From: Citrobacter braakii
GTDB lineage: Bacteria > Pseudomonadota > Gammaproteobacteria > Enterobacterales > Enterobacteriaceae
Direction of reading: 5' to 3'
Assembly (NCBI RefSeq): GCF_002075345.1
Contig: NZ_NAEW01000023.1
Location: forward strand, 1 to 43,884
DNA: 43,884 nucleotides
Positions 17,353 to 24,943 of the stretch are shown here, one piece after another; the first letter of the stretch is position 1, and every line of letters begins with the position of its first letter. The position numbers and the translations under genes are program-made. Under the pieces are notes generated by a model that saw only the letters and a program-made list of their open reading frames with translations, did not search any database and was not told the DNA's origin.

Positions 17353-17574
17353 CTATTCAAATTCGAATAATGTTTTAATATTTATTTCCAGTCCTTTTGC
17401 AAGAACATTAATCACTTCCAGAGTTGGGTTCCTGACTCCTCGCTCAATGCCACTTATATAAGTGCGATCAAGACCACATTTATCCGCAAATGCCTCCTGG
17501 GAAAACCCGGCCTGTACTCTGAGTTTTTTCAGATGCCCACCAAAACGTGTTTTTATACCTGATGAATTTTTCAT
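17353..17574 (-). CDS. Small XRE regulator resembling an R-M controller (C) protein, copy A
   Basis: 73 residues, almost all one helix-turn-helix domain: HLKKLRVQAGFSQEAFADKC, then GLDRTYISGIERGVRNPTLEV. The turn RTYISGIERGxRNPTL is that of C proteins of type II restriction–modification systems (C.AhdI, C.Esp1396I group), which are of similar size, though general XRE proteins share it. It is 60 bases downstream of a close paralogue and has its own upstream C-box-like site (17612–17622) placed just after a TATAAT. No methyltransferase or endonuclease gene is in the window. Possibly autoregulatory. Confidence 0.8.
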   Translation of the reverse strand: MKNSSGIKTRFGGHLKKLRVQAGFSQEAFADKCGLDRTYISGIERGVRNPTLEVINVLAKGLEINIKTLFEFE

Positions 17575-17611
17575 TCAGGTAACATGGCGCTTTGTTGTCT
17601 TTCAGGCCACG

Positions 17612-17622
17612 GACTATCAGTC
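17612..17622 (-). promoter_or_regulatory. C-box-like operator 1, with TATAAT
   Basis: GACTATCAGTC is a perfect dyad about 40 bases upstream of regulator copy A. On the minus strand it is embedded in ATGTGACTGATAGTCCGTG, which differs by one base from the left operator of C.Esp1396I (ATGTGACTTATAGTCCGTG, from memory of that literature). A perfect TATAAT (17625–17630) is immediately upstream. Confidence 0.65.
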
Positions 17623-17634
17623 ACATTATACTGA

Positions 17635-17874
17635 TTAACTCCTTTCCTCTTCGTCACTGAACATAAATAACTGACTAAGTTCGGTACCGAGACCACACGA
17701 AATCACACAGAGAACGACAAGAGTCGGGTTTCTCACGCCACGCTCAATTCCACTTATATATGTCCGATCGATTCCACATTTATCCGCAAATACCTCTTGC
17801 GATAGCCCCATTTCAAGGCGAAGTTCTCTGATCCGACGGCCCAGTATTTTTTTGATTGATCGTGTCTTTTCCAT
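17635..17874 (-). CDS. Small XRE regulator resembling an R-M controller (C) protein, copy B
   Basis: 79 residues: RIRELRLEMGLSQEVFADKC, then GIDRTYISGIERGVRNPTLVV, and a short C-terminal tail ending DEEERS. It is strongly similar to copy A, so the pair arose by duplication. It is the first gene of the leftward pair and diverges from the permease gene. Upstream lie C-box-like site 2 (17912–17922) and a weaker GATTAATAATC dyad (17896–17906), the two-operator arrangement seen before C genes. Likely a dimeric repressor/activator of itself and perhaps of the permease operon. Function not shown. Confidence 0.8.
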   Translation of the reverse strand: MEKTRSIKKILGRRIRELRLEMGLSQEVFADKCGIDRTYISGIERGVRNPTLVVLCVISCGLGTELSQLFMFSDEEERS

Positions 17875-17895
17875 CCTGTCAGCATCATTCTTCGA

Positions 17896-17922
17896 TGATT
17901 ATTAATCCACGGACTATGAGTC
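17896..17922 (-). promoter_or_regulatory. C-box-like operator 2 with degenerate second site
   Basis: GACTATGAGTC (17912–17922) is a perfect dyad. On the minus strand the context ATGTGACTCATAGTCCGTG again matches the C.Esp1396I left operator at all but one base. A weaker dyad GATTAATAATC (17896–17906) follows where a right operator would lie, ending 21 bases before the start of regulator copy B. A TTTAAT replaces the TATAAT seen at operator 1. Confidence 0.6.
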
Positions 17923-17937
17923 ACATTAAAGATGTGC

Positions 17938-17962
17938 TAATATCCTTTTGTGACTTATAGTC
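17938..17962 (+). promoter_or_regulatory. Candidate permease promoter with C-box-like operator 3
   Basis: An extended -10 (TG-C-TAATAT, 17935–17943) faces the permease. The dyad GACTTATAGTC at 17952–17962 would cover the transcription start. All three sites fit GACTATNAGTCACA when read in one direction. Position over the start suggests repression of the permease operon by the XRE proteins. Confidence 0.5.
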
Positions 17963-17973
17963 AACGATTTGGG

Positions 17974-18006
17974 ATGGACATGAATTGTGTTTATAGGGGC
18001 GCCTGA
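17974..18006 (+). CDS. Possible leader peptide (MDMNCVYRGA)
   Basis: A ten-codon frame with ATG at 17974 or 17980 and a TGA at 18004–18006. The stop is directly against the first base of the hairpin at 18007. GGG precedes the second ATG at a workable distance, but the ribosome binding site is weak. The geometry is that of a leader peptide whose translation would control an attenuator. Confidence 0.35.
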   Translation: MDMNCVYRGA

Positions 18007-18040
18007 AAAGGCCAGAAACAGGGCCTTTAGTTTTTATTTT
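18007..18040 (+). terminator. Terminator-like hairpin in the permease leader (candidate attenuator)
   Basis: AAAGGCC (18007–18013) pairs with GGCCTTT (18022–18028) around an 8-base loop, followed by AG and then TTTTTATTTT. It lies between the promoter/operator region and the permease start at 18081. Confidence 0.5.
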
Positions 18041-18080
18041 CCCGGGTATGAATACCCAAATCACAACAAGAGAAAATGCT

Positions 18081-19445
18081 ATGGAACTCGACAGAAGCCT
18101 GAAAGCACGCCACCTGACGATGATTTCTGTCGGCGGTGTTATTGGTGCCGGATTTTTCCTTGGTGCAGGAGCAGCCATTGCACGTACCGGTCCGTCGGTA
18201 GTATTGGCTTATCTGGCTGGTGGTATCATCACCCTGTTTATTATGGTGTTACTCGCTGAGATGGCAGTGGCAAAACCTGTTTCCGGTTCTTTTGAGCATT
18301 ATGCCCGTATCGCTTTCGGACCGTGGTGTGGTTTCATGACTGGCTGGACCTACTGGCTGGCGTTTCTGATTGGTCCGGCATCAGAGGCTATTGCGGCGGG
18401 GACCTTTCTGAACATGTGGTTTCCTGGCGTGCCAGTTTGGTTGTTTTGCCTGGTTATTGCTTCATCCATGACTGTCATCAACATGGTGGGCGTCCACTTT
18501 TTTGGGGAGGTTGAATTTTGGCTGAGTCTCGTCAAAGTGGTTGCTCTTCTGGCTTTTATCGTTGCAGGCTGTTACAGCCTGGGACTGGATACTGCTTCAC
18601 CGGCCAGAATCAGCAATTTCACGGATAACGGCAGTTTTTTTGCCGCCGGTATTCCCGGTTTTCTGGGGGCGATGCTGATGGTGATATTTTCTTTTGGCGG
18701 GACTGAGGCCATTGGTACCGCTGCCGGGGAAAGTGAGGATCCGCAACGTGATATCCCAAAAACCCTGCGGGGGACTGTAGTGCGTATTCTGTTGTTGTAT
18801 GTGGGTTCACTGACGGTTTTATTGTTCATTCTGCCCTGGCAGCAGGCGGGTATCAGTAGTAGCCCGTATGTGGAGGCCACAGGTATTCTTGGTGGGGATA
18901 TAGCACGAAACATGATGAATTTTGTGGTACTGACTGCCGCGCTCTCCTGTATTGATACAGGGGTCTACGCCACCTCCAGAATGTTACATGCCATGGCCAC
19001 TGAAGGGTATTTTCCTGCCTGGTTTGCCCGTTTACATCCGGCGCACAAAACCCCGAATAATGCCATTCTTGCCAGTAGCCTGGTGTTATTTACTGGGGTG
19101 ATCATTGCTATTCTCTCGCCGGATGCCTATGTCATCCTCGCAGGAATTTCCGGTTTTGGATTCCTGTTTACCTGGCTGATGATTGCGCTGAGCCAGCCTG
19201 CAATGCGACAGCTTGCCCTGCGCGATGGAACATTGTTGTACCGGGCTCCTGCGGCACACATTATCCAGCCTGTTACAGTAGTGTTGATTGTTCTGGTGAT
19301 GGCCGGACAGTTTTTCACTGATGGAGGTGATATCACCCTGCTGACCGTACTGGCCTGGCTGTCCATAGCCAGTGCGTATTACTGCTTCGTTGTCCGTAAA
19401 AAACTGCAAAGGAGACATACCGATGAAAAAAGTCATGCTGAATGA
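18081..19445 (+). CDS. APC-superfamily amino-acid/amine permease
   Basis: 454 residues from the ATG at 18081, preferred because AAGAGA lies about 8 bases upstream and the protein then starts just before the permease signature. The ATG at 18048 follows the terminator T-run and has no ribosome site. The first helix has TMISVGGVIGAGFFLGAGAA, typical of GabP/ProY/AnsP-like permeases, and about 12 hydrophobic segments follow (for example FSFGGTEAIGTAAGESEDPQ and the helix-8 region TAALSCIDTGVYATSRMLHAMA). It imports an amine or amino acid across the inner membrane. It is translationally coupled to the creatininase-family gene, whose start lies inside its last codons, so the cargo is probably that enzyme's substrate or its product. 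Confidence 0.85.
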   Translation: MELDRSLKARHLTMISVGGVIGAGFFLGAGAAIARTGPSVVLAYLAGGIITLFIMVLLAEMAVAKPVSGSFEHYARIAFGPWCGFMTGWTYWLAFLIGPASEAIAAGTFLNMWFPGVPVWLFCLVIASSMTVINMVGVHFFGEVEFWLSLVKVVALLAFIVAGCYSLGLDTASPARISNFTDNGSFFAAGIPGFLGAMLMVIFSFGGTEAIGTAAGESEDPQRDIPKTLRGTVVRILLLYVGSLTVLLFILPWQQAGISSSPYVEATGILGGDIARNMMNFVVLTAALSCIDTGVYATSRMLHAMATEGYFPAWFARLHPAHKTPNNAILASSLVLFTGVIIAILSPDAYVILAGISGFGFLFTWLMIALSQPAMRQLALRDGTLLYRAPAAHIIQPVTVVLIVLVMAGQFFTDGGDITLLTVLAWLSIASAYYCFVVRKKLQRRHTDEKSHAE

Positions 19446-20223
19446 ATTTACCGGCAGGGAAATCCGGGAGTTGTTGCAGTCCGGTGAGGCTGTCACTGCT
19501 ATCGTCAGTTTTGGCAGTTGTGAAAATCATGCTGACCACCTGCCGCTGGGACCTGATACTTTTGTGCCGGAAGCGGTAGCCTGCCGGGTGGCCCGGCGGG
19601 TGAAGAATACCGTGGTACTACCCTGTACGCCATTTGGTACCTCCATACATTACAATGCCTATCCTCTTGCTGTCACTTTGCGCTATGAGACCAATATTGC
19701 ACTGGCGGAGGATATCTTTACCAGCCTGTTGAACCATGGTATTAATCGGATGCTGGTTCTCAATGGGCATGATGGCAACATACCGGCGATTGAAATAGCA
19801 TCCCGTAATATCCGGTCACGTTACCATCAGGCTAATATCGTGGTAATTCCTGCATGGTGGGAGATGGTCGGACACTATCTTGGTGGAGATTTCTTTGCCT
19901 CATGGAATAATACCGGACTGGGGCACGGAGGAGAGGGAGAAACTTCGGCCATGATGGCTTTGCGACCGGAACTGGTGGAGCTGGAATATGCACAAAAACA
20001 AATACCAGAAGATGTTTTCTGCGATTATGGCGTTAACCGGATCTGGGATATATCAGACATCAGTGCTACCGGAGCAACCGGCGATCCGCGTTGTGCTTCA
20101 GCAGAAAAAGGTGAAAAGCTTCTCTCTTGTCTGGAAGATAAACTTTGTGCCTTGCTGACCCGGCTTGAAGTAGATAACTGGCAGTATGGTCTGCGTAGTA
20201 AAAAGACATTGTCTGGGTACTGA
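19423..20223 (+). CDS. Creatininase-family amidohydrolase
   Basis: 266 residues from the ATG at 19423, preceded by AAAGGAG. It overlaps the permease by 23 bases. The metal-binding pattern of the family (PF02633) is present: SFGSCENHADHLPLGPDT near residue 30 (Glu, His, Asp), NGHDGN near 115 (His) and GHGGEGETSAMM near 170 (Glu). Members hydrolyse cyclic amides such as creatinine, or act in riboflavin/F420 (ArfB) and other pathways. Here the pairing with a permease argues for catabolism of an imported compound. The exact substrate cannot be read from the sequence; the usual NGHGGN is NGHDGN here. Confidence 0.85.
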   Translation: MKKVMLNEFTGREIRELLQSGEAVTAIVSFGSCENHADHLPLGPDTFVPEAVACRVARRVKNTVVLPCTPFGTSIHYNAYPLAVTLRYETNIALAEDIFTSLLNHGINRMLVLNGHDGNIPAIEIASRNIRSRYHQANIVVIPAWWEMVGHYLGGDFFASWNNTGLGHGGEGETSAMMALRPELVELEYAQKQIPEDVFCDYGVNRIWDISDISATGATGDPRCASAEKGEKLLSCLEDKLCALLTRLEVDNWQYGLRSKKTLSGY

Positions 20224-20240
20224 TGCTGGTCAACCCCGTT

Positions 20241-20275
20241 GCAGGAAAAAGGGAGTGTATACCCCTGTTTCCTGC
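20241..20275 (+). terminator. Hairpin after the permease–creatininase operon
   Basis: GCAGGAAA (20241–20248) pairs with TTTCCTGC (20268–20275), with a second inner AGGG/CCCT pairing, 18 bases after the stop codon. No T-run follows, so termination strength is doubtful. Confidence 0.4.
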
Positions 20276-20369
20276 TGTTCAGGATGCAGCCTGAGTTCGG
20301 GGTAAACGATCATGCTGCCAACACAGGAACTGATGTACTTACCGACAAACAGAGTTTCTTGTTCATCGT

Positions 20370-20500
20370 TCAATAAGCAATCAGTCTTGATCATAAGTTG
20401 ACGATGAAGTTATTAATTGAACGGTGCCGACTATACTCAATCTGACACAATTTTTTAAGTTCATCAAAAACGGTTTCAATAACAGATCTCTTACTGAGAA
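20370..20500 (-). mobile_element. IS982-family transposase C-terminal remnant
   Basis: On the minus strand one frame reads SKRSVIETVFDELKKLCQIE, then YSRHRSINNFIVNL, a stop, then SRLIAY. This matches the conserved C-terminal IETVxDQLKNxxQIEHSRHRSxxNFxVNLL region of IS982 transposases. An internal stop and the absence of the rest of the gene show that it is a fragment. It marks a past insertion at the downstream end of the aryl polyene cluster. Confidence 0.7.
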
Positions 20501-20614
20501 CTGTTTCTCAACCTCGGTATGTTGAAGACCTCTGTAATGCGGTATCCAGCCTGCTAATATCAGCGTGATTCACCTTGGGATCTACTGCTACGTCGCCCTC
20601 CGGGAATTAGACCC

Positions 20615-20649
20615 AAAAAGAAATTAGTAAAAACCAGAAGTTCCGGTTT
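20615..20649 (-). terminator. Terminator of the aryl polyene operon
   Basis: On the minus strand, 110 bases after the apeR stop, an 8-bp stem with one G·U pair and a 3-base loop (AAACCGGAACTTCTGGTTT, 20631–20649) is followed by TTTACTAATTTCTTTTT. Confidence 0.55.
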
Positions 20650-20760
20650 GACACGAAAAGTCATATCAGTTCAGCAACTTTATTCGCCTGCCAGTCCTGT
20701 AATACACTCAGTGAATCAGGCACCGCTGCGAGATGTTTCCAGGGGCAGACACGTTCCATG

Positions 20761-21990
20761 TTATGCCCAGCGTTTAATGATGATGGAGGTATTGATCCCG
20801 CCGAAAGCAAAGTTGTTACTTTGCAGATATTCGCAGTCGATGCGGCGGGCTTCTCCCATGATGTAATCCAGCGCGCCACACTGCTCGTCAGGCTGTTTCA
20901 GGTTAATGGTGGGCGCAAACCAGCCTTCGCGCATCATCTGCAGACTCATCCACGCCTCCAGCGCGCCGCAGGCACCCAGGGTGTGGCCAAAATAGCTTTT
21001 CAGCGAGGAGACAGGCACGTTATTGCCGTAAATCGCTGCAGTCGCCAGGCTCTCGGCAAGATCACCACGATCGGTCGCTGTGCCGTGTGCCGAGAGGTAG
21101 CCAATATCGCGTGGACCAAGACCTGCCATATTCAGCGCTTTCTGCATGCAAACCTGCATAGTCTGGCTCTGGGGCTGGGTGATGTGCGCCGCGTCGCAGT
21201 TGGTGACAAAGCTGACGATCTCCCCGTAGATGGTGGCCCCGCGCGCTTTGGCGTGCTCTAACTCTTCCAGCACCAGTGTCCCTGCGCCTTCGCCAATCAC
21301 CAGCCCGTCGCGCTTCTGGTCGAATGGTGAGGGCGTGGTTTTGGGGGCGTCGTTGCGTTGGCTGGTGGCGAACAAGGTATCAAATACCGCCGCTTCAGAA
21401 GGGCAGAGTTCTTCCGCGCCGCCTGCCACCATCACGGTCTGGTAGCCGTGGCGGATGGCTTCCCAGGCGTAGCCGATGGCCTGGCTGCCGGAGGTACAGG
21501 CGCTGGAGGTCGGGATCACCCGTCCGCGCAGGCCGAAGAACAGCCCGGTATTCACCGCCGTAGTGTGCGGCATCATCTGTACGTAGGTGGTGCCGGTGAT
21601 GTTGTTGGTGTGCTTCTCGGTCAGCATAGTGGCAAACTCACTCACCGGACCTGTGCTACCGGTGGAAGAGCCGTAGGCAATTCCGGTTTCACCGTTGGTG
21701 AGTACCGGGTCATCAATCAGCCCGGCCTGCTCCAGCGCCAGCTCGCTGGCACGGGTTGAGAGCAGCGAAACGCGGCCCATCGCGCGGATACGCTTGCGGG
21801 TATAGTGCTCCGGAAGGATGAAATCGTCGATCGGCGCGCCGAGCAGGGTATTAAGTCCGTCATAGACCTGCCACTCCGGCATTTTGCGTACGGCGTTTTC
21901 GTAGCCGAGCAGGCGGCGGGAAACCGCCTCCCAGCTCTCGCCGAAGGCGGTGACGCCGCCCATCCCGGTGATCACAACACGATGTGTCAT
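20761..21990 (-). CDS. apeR: Aryl polyene ketosynthase (FabF-like)
   Basis: 409 residues with the full ketosynthase triad: Cys165 in SSACTSGSQ, His302 in SAHGTATDRGD and His336 in SYFGHTLGACG. It belongs to the FabF/KAS II group. In the aryl polyene (APE) system it is one of the two active ketosynthases. By the published APE scheme, active ketosynthases pair with the inactive ApeC to extend the chain. It is the last gene of the leftward operon and overlaps apeQ by 4 bases. Confidence 0.93.
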   Translation of the reverse strand: MTHRVVITGMGGVTAFGESWEAVSRRLLGYENAVRKMPEWQVYDGLNTLLGAPIDDFILPEHYTRKRIRAMGRVSLLSTRASELALEQAGLIDDPVLTNGETGIAYGSSTGSTGPVSEFATMLTEKHTNNITGTTYVQMMPHTTAVNTGLFFGLRGRVIPTSSACTSGSQAIGYAWEAIRHGYQTVMVAGGAEELCPSEAAVFDTLFATSQRNDAPKTTPSPFDQKRDGLVIGEGAGTLVLEELEHAKARGATIYGEIVSFVTNCDAAHITQPQSQTMQVCMQKALNMAGLGPRDIGYLSAHGTATDRGDLAESLATAAIYGNNVPVSSLKSYFGHTLGACGALEAWMSLQMMREGWFAPTINLKQPDEQCGALDYIMGEARRIDCEYLQSNNFAFGGINTSIIIKRWA

Positions 21991-22718
21991 AGCATTCCTC
22001 CGTTGATGGAAATGACCTGTCGGGTCACGTAGCCCGCAATGTCGGACATTAAATAGCTGGCAAGTCCAGCCACTTCCCCGGCCTGGCCTATGCGCTTCAT
22101 CGGGATAATCGCCATCGCCTCTTTCAGTGCCGCCTCTTCCATTTCTATCATCCCGGTGTCAATCAGGCCTGGCGCGATACAGTTGACGGTGATTTTGCGT
22201 TTCGCGAGCTCAATCGCCAGCGCTTTGGTCGCGCCGATGATCCCGGCCTTTGCCGCGCTGTAGTTCACCTGACCACGGTTACCCATGACACCGGATACCG
22301 ACGACAGGGTGATTATCCGCCCACCCTTACGCAGGCCAATCATCGGCATAATGCACGGCTGAATGACGTTGTAAAAGCTGTCGAGATTGGTATGGATAAC
22401 GCGGTCCCAGTCGTCTTCGCTCAGGGCCGGAAACGCGCCGTCGCGGGTTATGCCCGCGTTACTGACCACGCCGTACCAGGCGCCATGTTGGGCCATTTCC
22501 TGCTCCAGTACCTCGCGGCACTGCTCGCGGTTGCCAACGTCAAAACTGAGTATGCGGCCCGTGCCGCCCGCCTGCAGAATGGCTGTCAGCGTTTCTTTGG
22601 CTCCCGCTTCATCGAGGTGGTAGTGAACGCCAACCGTAAATCCGTCGGCGGCAAGTTGACGGGCAATTGCGCGTCCAATTCCTTTACTGGCTCCGGTGAC
22701 CAGCACTGAGCGACTCAT
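21987..22718 (-). CDS. apeQ: Aryl polyene ketoreductase (FabG-like)
   Basis: 243 residues, the FabG length. TGASKGIG (residues 8–15) binds NADPH, NAG (near 88) is structural, and Ser–Tyr–Lys in SSVSGVMGNRGQVNYSAAK is the catalytic set. It reduces the beta-keto group on the ACP-bound intermediate after each extension. Overlaps both neighbours by 4 bases. Confidence 0.93.
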   Translation of the reverse strand: MSRSVLVTGASKGIGRAIARQLAADGFTVGVHYHLDEAGAKETLTAILQAGGTGRILSFDVGNREQCREVLEQEMAQHGAWYGVVSNAGITRDGAFPALSEDDWDRVIHTNLDSFYNVIQPCIMPMIGLRKGGRIITLSSVSGVMGNRGQVNYSAAKAGIIGATKALAIELAKRKITVNCIAPGLIDTGMIEMEEAALKEAMAIIPMKRIGQAGEVAGLASYLMSDIAGYVTRQVISINGGML

Positions 22719-23191
22719 GCGCTATCTCCCTGATTAAAAAGCGTGGTTAATTCTTCGTTTGTCGGCTGGAAGGTGTTAACGCGGCCGCTGGCAAGCGGAG
22801 TCTCGTCCGCGTTGATGAGGCACTCAAAGCTGCCAAAACGCTCATCCTGCATCAGCAGTTTCACCTTAATGTCGAGCGCCGTTCCTGCCGGGAAAGGGCC
22901 TTCGGCGCACACCAGCTCGCGCGCGCCAAGCACCATACCGAGCGCAATGTACTCTTTACCTTCCTGCTGACGGTGCCAGCCCGACCACACGCCAACGGTC
23001 TGCGCCATCAGCTCCAGCGCATACCAGCCGGGCAGATGACCGTGGGTATCGATAAACGGCGCCAGCACGCCGTGGCGGTTGACGGTTACCCGGCAATGGG
23101 CAGTAGTGTCGGTGACGTTCACCACCTCTTCCAGCAACAGCATCGGCGCCTCGTGCGGCAGGTAGCTGGAAGGGGCTAAATAGTGGCTCAT
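22715..23191 (-). CDS. apeP: Aryl polyene hotdog-fold dehydratase
   Basis: 158 residues with the hotdog-fold helix region HGHLPGWYALELMAQTVGVWSG, as in the FabA-like 3-hydroxyacyl-ACP dehydratases called COG4706. It removes water from the 3-hydroxy intermediate to give the conjugated double bonds of the polyene, together with ApeI. Four-base overlaps with apeO and apeQ imply strict co-expression. Confidence 0.9.
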   Translation of the reverse strand: MSHYLAPSSYLPHEAPMLLLEEVVNVTDTTAHCRVTVNRHGVLAPFIDTHGHLPGWYALELMAQTVGVWSGWHRQQEGKEYIALGMVLGARELVCAEGPFPAGTALDIKVKLLMQDERFGSFECLINADETPLASGRVNTFQPTNEELTTLFNQGDSA

Positions 23192-24357
23192 GACACTCTC
23201 CCCAGCAGAATGCTGGCGTTGTTACCGCCAAAGGCAAATGAGTTGGAGAGGATAAACGGGCGGGACAGCAGCTGTGTTTCACGCAGAACTCCGCAGGCGG
23301 GCAGCGCCGGGTCAATCTCGCTGCGGCTGAAGTCCTGCGGTGGCAGCGGTAGCTGCATTTGCAGGATAAGCGTAGCGATCGCCGCTTCGGTTACCCCTGC
23401 GGCACCCAGCGTATGGCCGGTCAGGTGTTTGGTTGAGCTACATGGAACGCGTTCACCAAAGAGGTCATGTACCACCCTGGATTCAATCTGATCGTTGAGC
23501 GGTGTGGCGGTGCCGTGCAGGTTGATGTAGCCGATGTCGTCCGGCTGTAGCCCGGCGTCGTTGAGCGCCTGCGTAATTGCCCGAATGGCGCCTTCGCCCT
23601 GCGGATGTGGCGCAGAAATATGCCATGCGTCGCTGGATTCTCCTACACCCAGCAGCGCTATCGGTTGCGGCTCGCGGGTGAGCACCATCAGCGCGGCACC
23701 TTCACCAATTGTAATGCCGCTTCGGTCGCGGCCAAACGGCTGGCAGAGCGTGGGGGAGAGGGATTCCAGGCTGTTAAAACCGTTAACCGGCATCCGGCTC
23801 AGCGTGTCAGAACCGCCGACAATAGCCACATCGACAAGCGCGGCCTCAATCAGGCGGCGGCCGCTGATGATAGCTCTGGCGCTTGACGAACAGGCGGTGG
23901 AAAGGGTGAACGCCGGGCCGCTAAGCCCCAGCCAGCGAGTGAGGAAGCGTGACGGATCGCCAGGCTCTTGCTGCGTGTACTGCCAGTGCGGGCTTGGCTG
24001 CTGGTTAAGCGAAAGATTAACGTGCGCGTCACCTTCGTTAAGCCCTGAAGTGCTGGTGCCCATCACCACGGCGACGCGGTCTCGCCCATAGCGCGCAATC
24101 GCGTCATCCACTTGCGGCTGGATCTGCGCCAGCGCCGCGAGTAGCAACTGATTGTTGCGCGTGCGATGTGCGGAGAAAGGGTCGGGAATTGGCGGTAGTT
24201 CGCCGTCGACGCCGCCCAGTACCGCATCCGGAAAACCCTGCAGCCAGCCTGCTCGAGGACGCATCCCCGGAGCCACGCCACGGGTCAGGTTTTCCGCAAC
24301 TTCAGCAGCGTTGTTGCCCAGCGCATTAATCATGCCGATGGCAGAAATATAGATCAT
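23188..24357 (-). CDS. apeO: Aryl polyene ketosynthase (FabB-like)
   Basis: 389 residues from the ATG at 24357, which begins MIYISAIGMINALGNN at the canonical ketosynthase start and sits one base from the apeN stop. A start at 24411 would add 18 unrelated residues. Active-site residues: Cys156 in STACSSSARA, His281 in NLHGTATPLND and His315 in KHLTGHTLGAAG. In the published APE scheme this ketosynthase acts with ApeC as a partner during chain extension. Confidence 0.92.
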   Translation of the reverse strand: MIYISAIGMINALGNNAAEVAENLTRGVAPGMRPRAGWLQGFPDAVLGGVDGELPPIPDPFSAHRTRNNQLLLAALAQIQPQVDDAIARYGRDRVAVVMGTSTSGLNEGDAHVNLSLNQQPSPHWQYTQQEPGDPSRFLTRWLGLSGPAFTLSTACSSSARAIISGRRLIEAALVDVAIVGGSDTLSRMPVNGFNSLESLSPTLCQPFGRDRSGITIGEGAALMVLTREPQPIALLGVGESSDAWHISAPHPQGEGAIRAITQALNDAGLQPDDIGYINLHGTATPLNDQIESRVVHDLFGERVPCSSTKHLTGHTLGAAGVTEAAIATLILQMQLPLPPQDFSRSEIDPALPACGVLRETQLLSRPFILSNSFAFGGNNASILLGRVS

Positions 24358-24358
24358 C

Positions 24359-24943
24359 TCAGTCACCCAGATATTGAATGGTGATGTGGTATTTAAAGGC
24401 GTGCTGCTCAATGCTGACAGGTTCGCGTTTGCCCTTGCGTTGCAGATAGGTGATTTCCGTCACCAGCGCGCCGCGGGCATTGCGTAGTTCACGTTTATCA
24501 CCCTTGTCGATGAGGGTCCAGCCTTTTGGCAGCAGCGGCTGCCACCTGCTAATCGGCCAGTGACTCAGCATCACGTCAGCCAGCACCTGGCTTGCTGGTG
24601 GCAGTTGCGGCACGACAATCGACTGCTCGGTATGTAACCCTTTTTCATCATAGGTCACAAGGAACAGACGGATCCCGACAGAAGAGAGCCCCGCCAGGGT
24701 CAGCTTTTTGTCGTCGGCGTTGAGCATCACCAGCAGCGACTGGATCTGGCCGTTGAAGCTGCCGGTCAGCAACTGCTGCGAGTTAACCGCCGGGCTTATT
24801 CCCGGCTTCGGCAATGTCACGTGCGCGCCCGGCTCCAGCCAGGCCTGCGGGCGACCATTATTATCCTGATTAGAATGGCTACAGCCCGCGAGGGTGAGCG
24901 CAGCCAGCAGGGCGACAGCGCGCCAGAAGGCGTGTTTTATCAT
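24359..24943 (-). CDS. apeN: DUF3261 lipoprotein of the aryl polyene cluster
   Basis: 194 residues with a lipoprotein signal ending LTLAGC (Cys21), then a DUF3261-type body (MLNADDKKLTLAGLSSVGIR, then a block near SHWPISRWQPLLPKGWTLID). It is a small periplasm-facing lipoprotein always found in these clusters. A role in moving the polyene lipid to the outer membrane is assumed from its place between the exporter gene apeM and the ketosynthase. Confidence 0.85.
   Translation of the reverse strand: MIKHAFWRAVALLAALTLAGCSHSNQDNNGRPQAWLEPGAHVTLPKPGISPAVNSQQLLTGSFNGQIQSLLVMLNADDKKLTLAGLSSVGIRLFLVTYDEKGLHTEQSIVVPQLPPASQVLADVMLSHWPISRWQPLLPKGWTLIDKGDKRELRNARGALVTEITYLQRKGKREPVSIEQHAFKYHITIQYLGD

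Larger units (their letters stand above)
20224..20760. other. Intergenic stretch with IS remnant and two hairpins
   Basis: 537 bases without an intact gene. It holds a hairpin after the creatininase gene, an IS982-family transposase remnant, and a terminator for the leftward aryl polyene operon, each listed separately. Confidence 0.6.

Noticed and set aside
17353-20223. Restriction–modification system
   Set aside because: The controller-like genes prompted a search of the neighbours, but no methyltransferase motif (DPPY/PCQ) or nuclease is present in the window.
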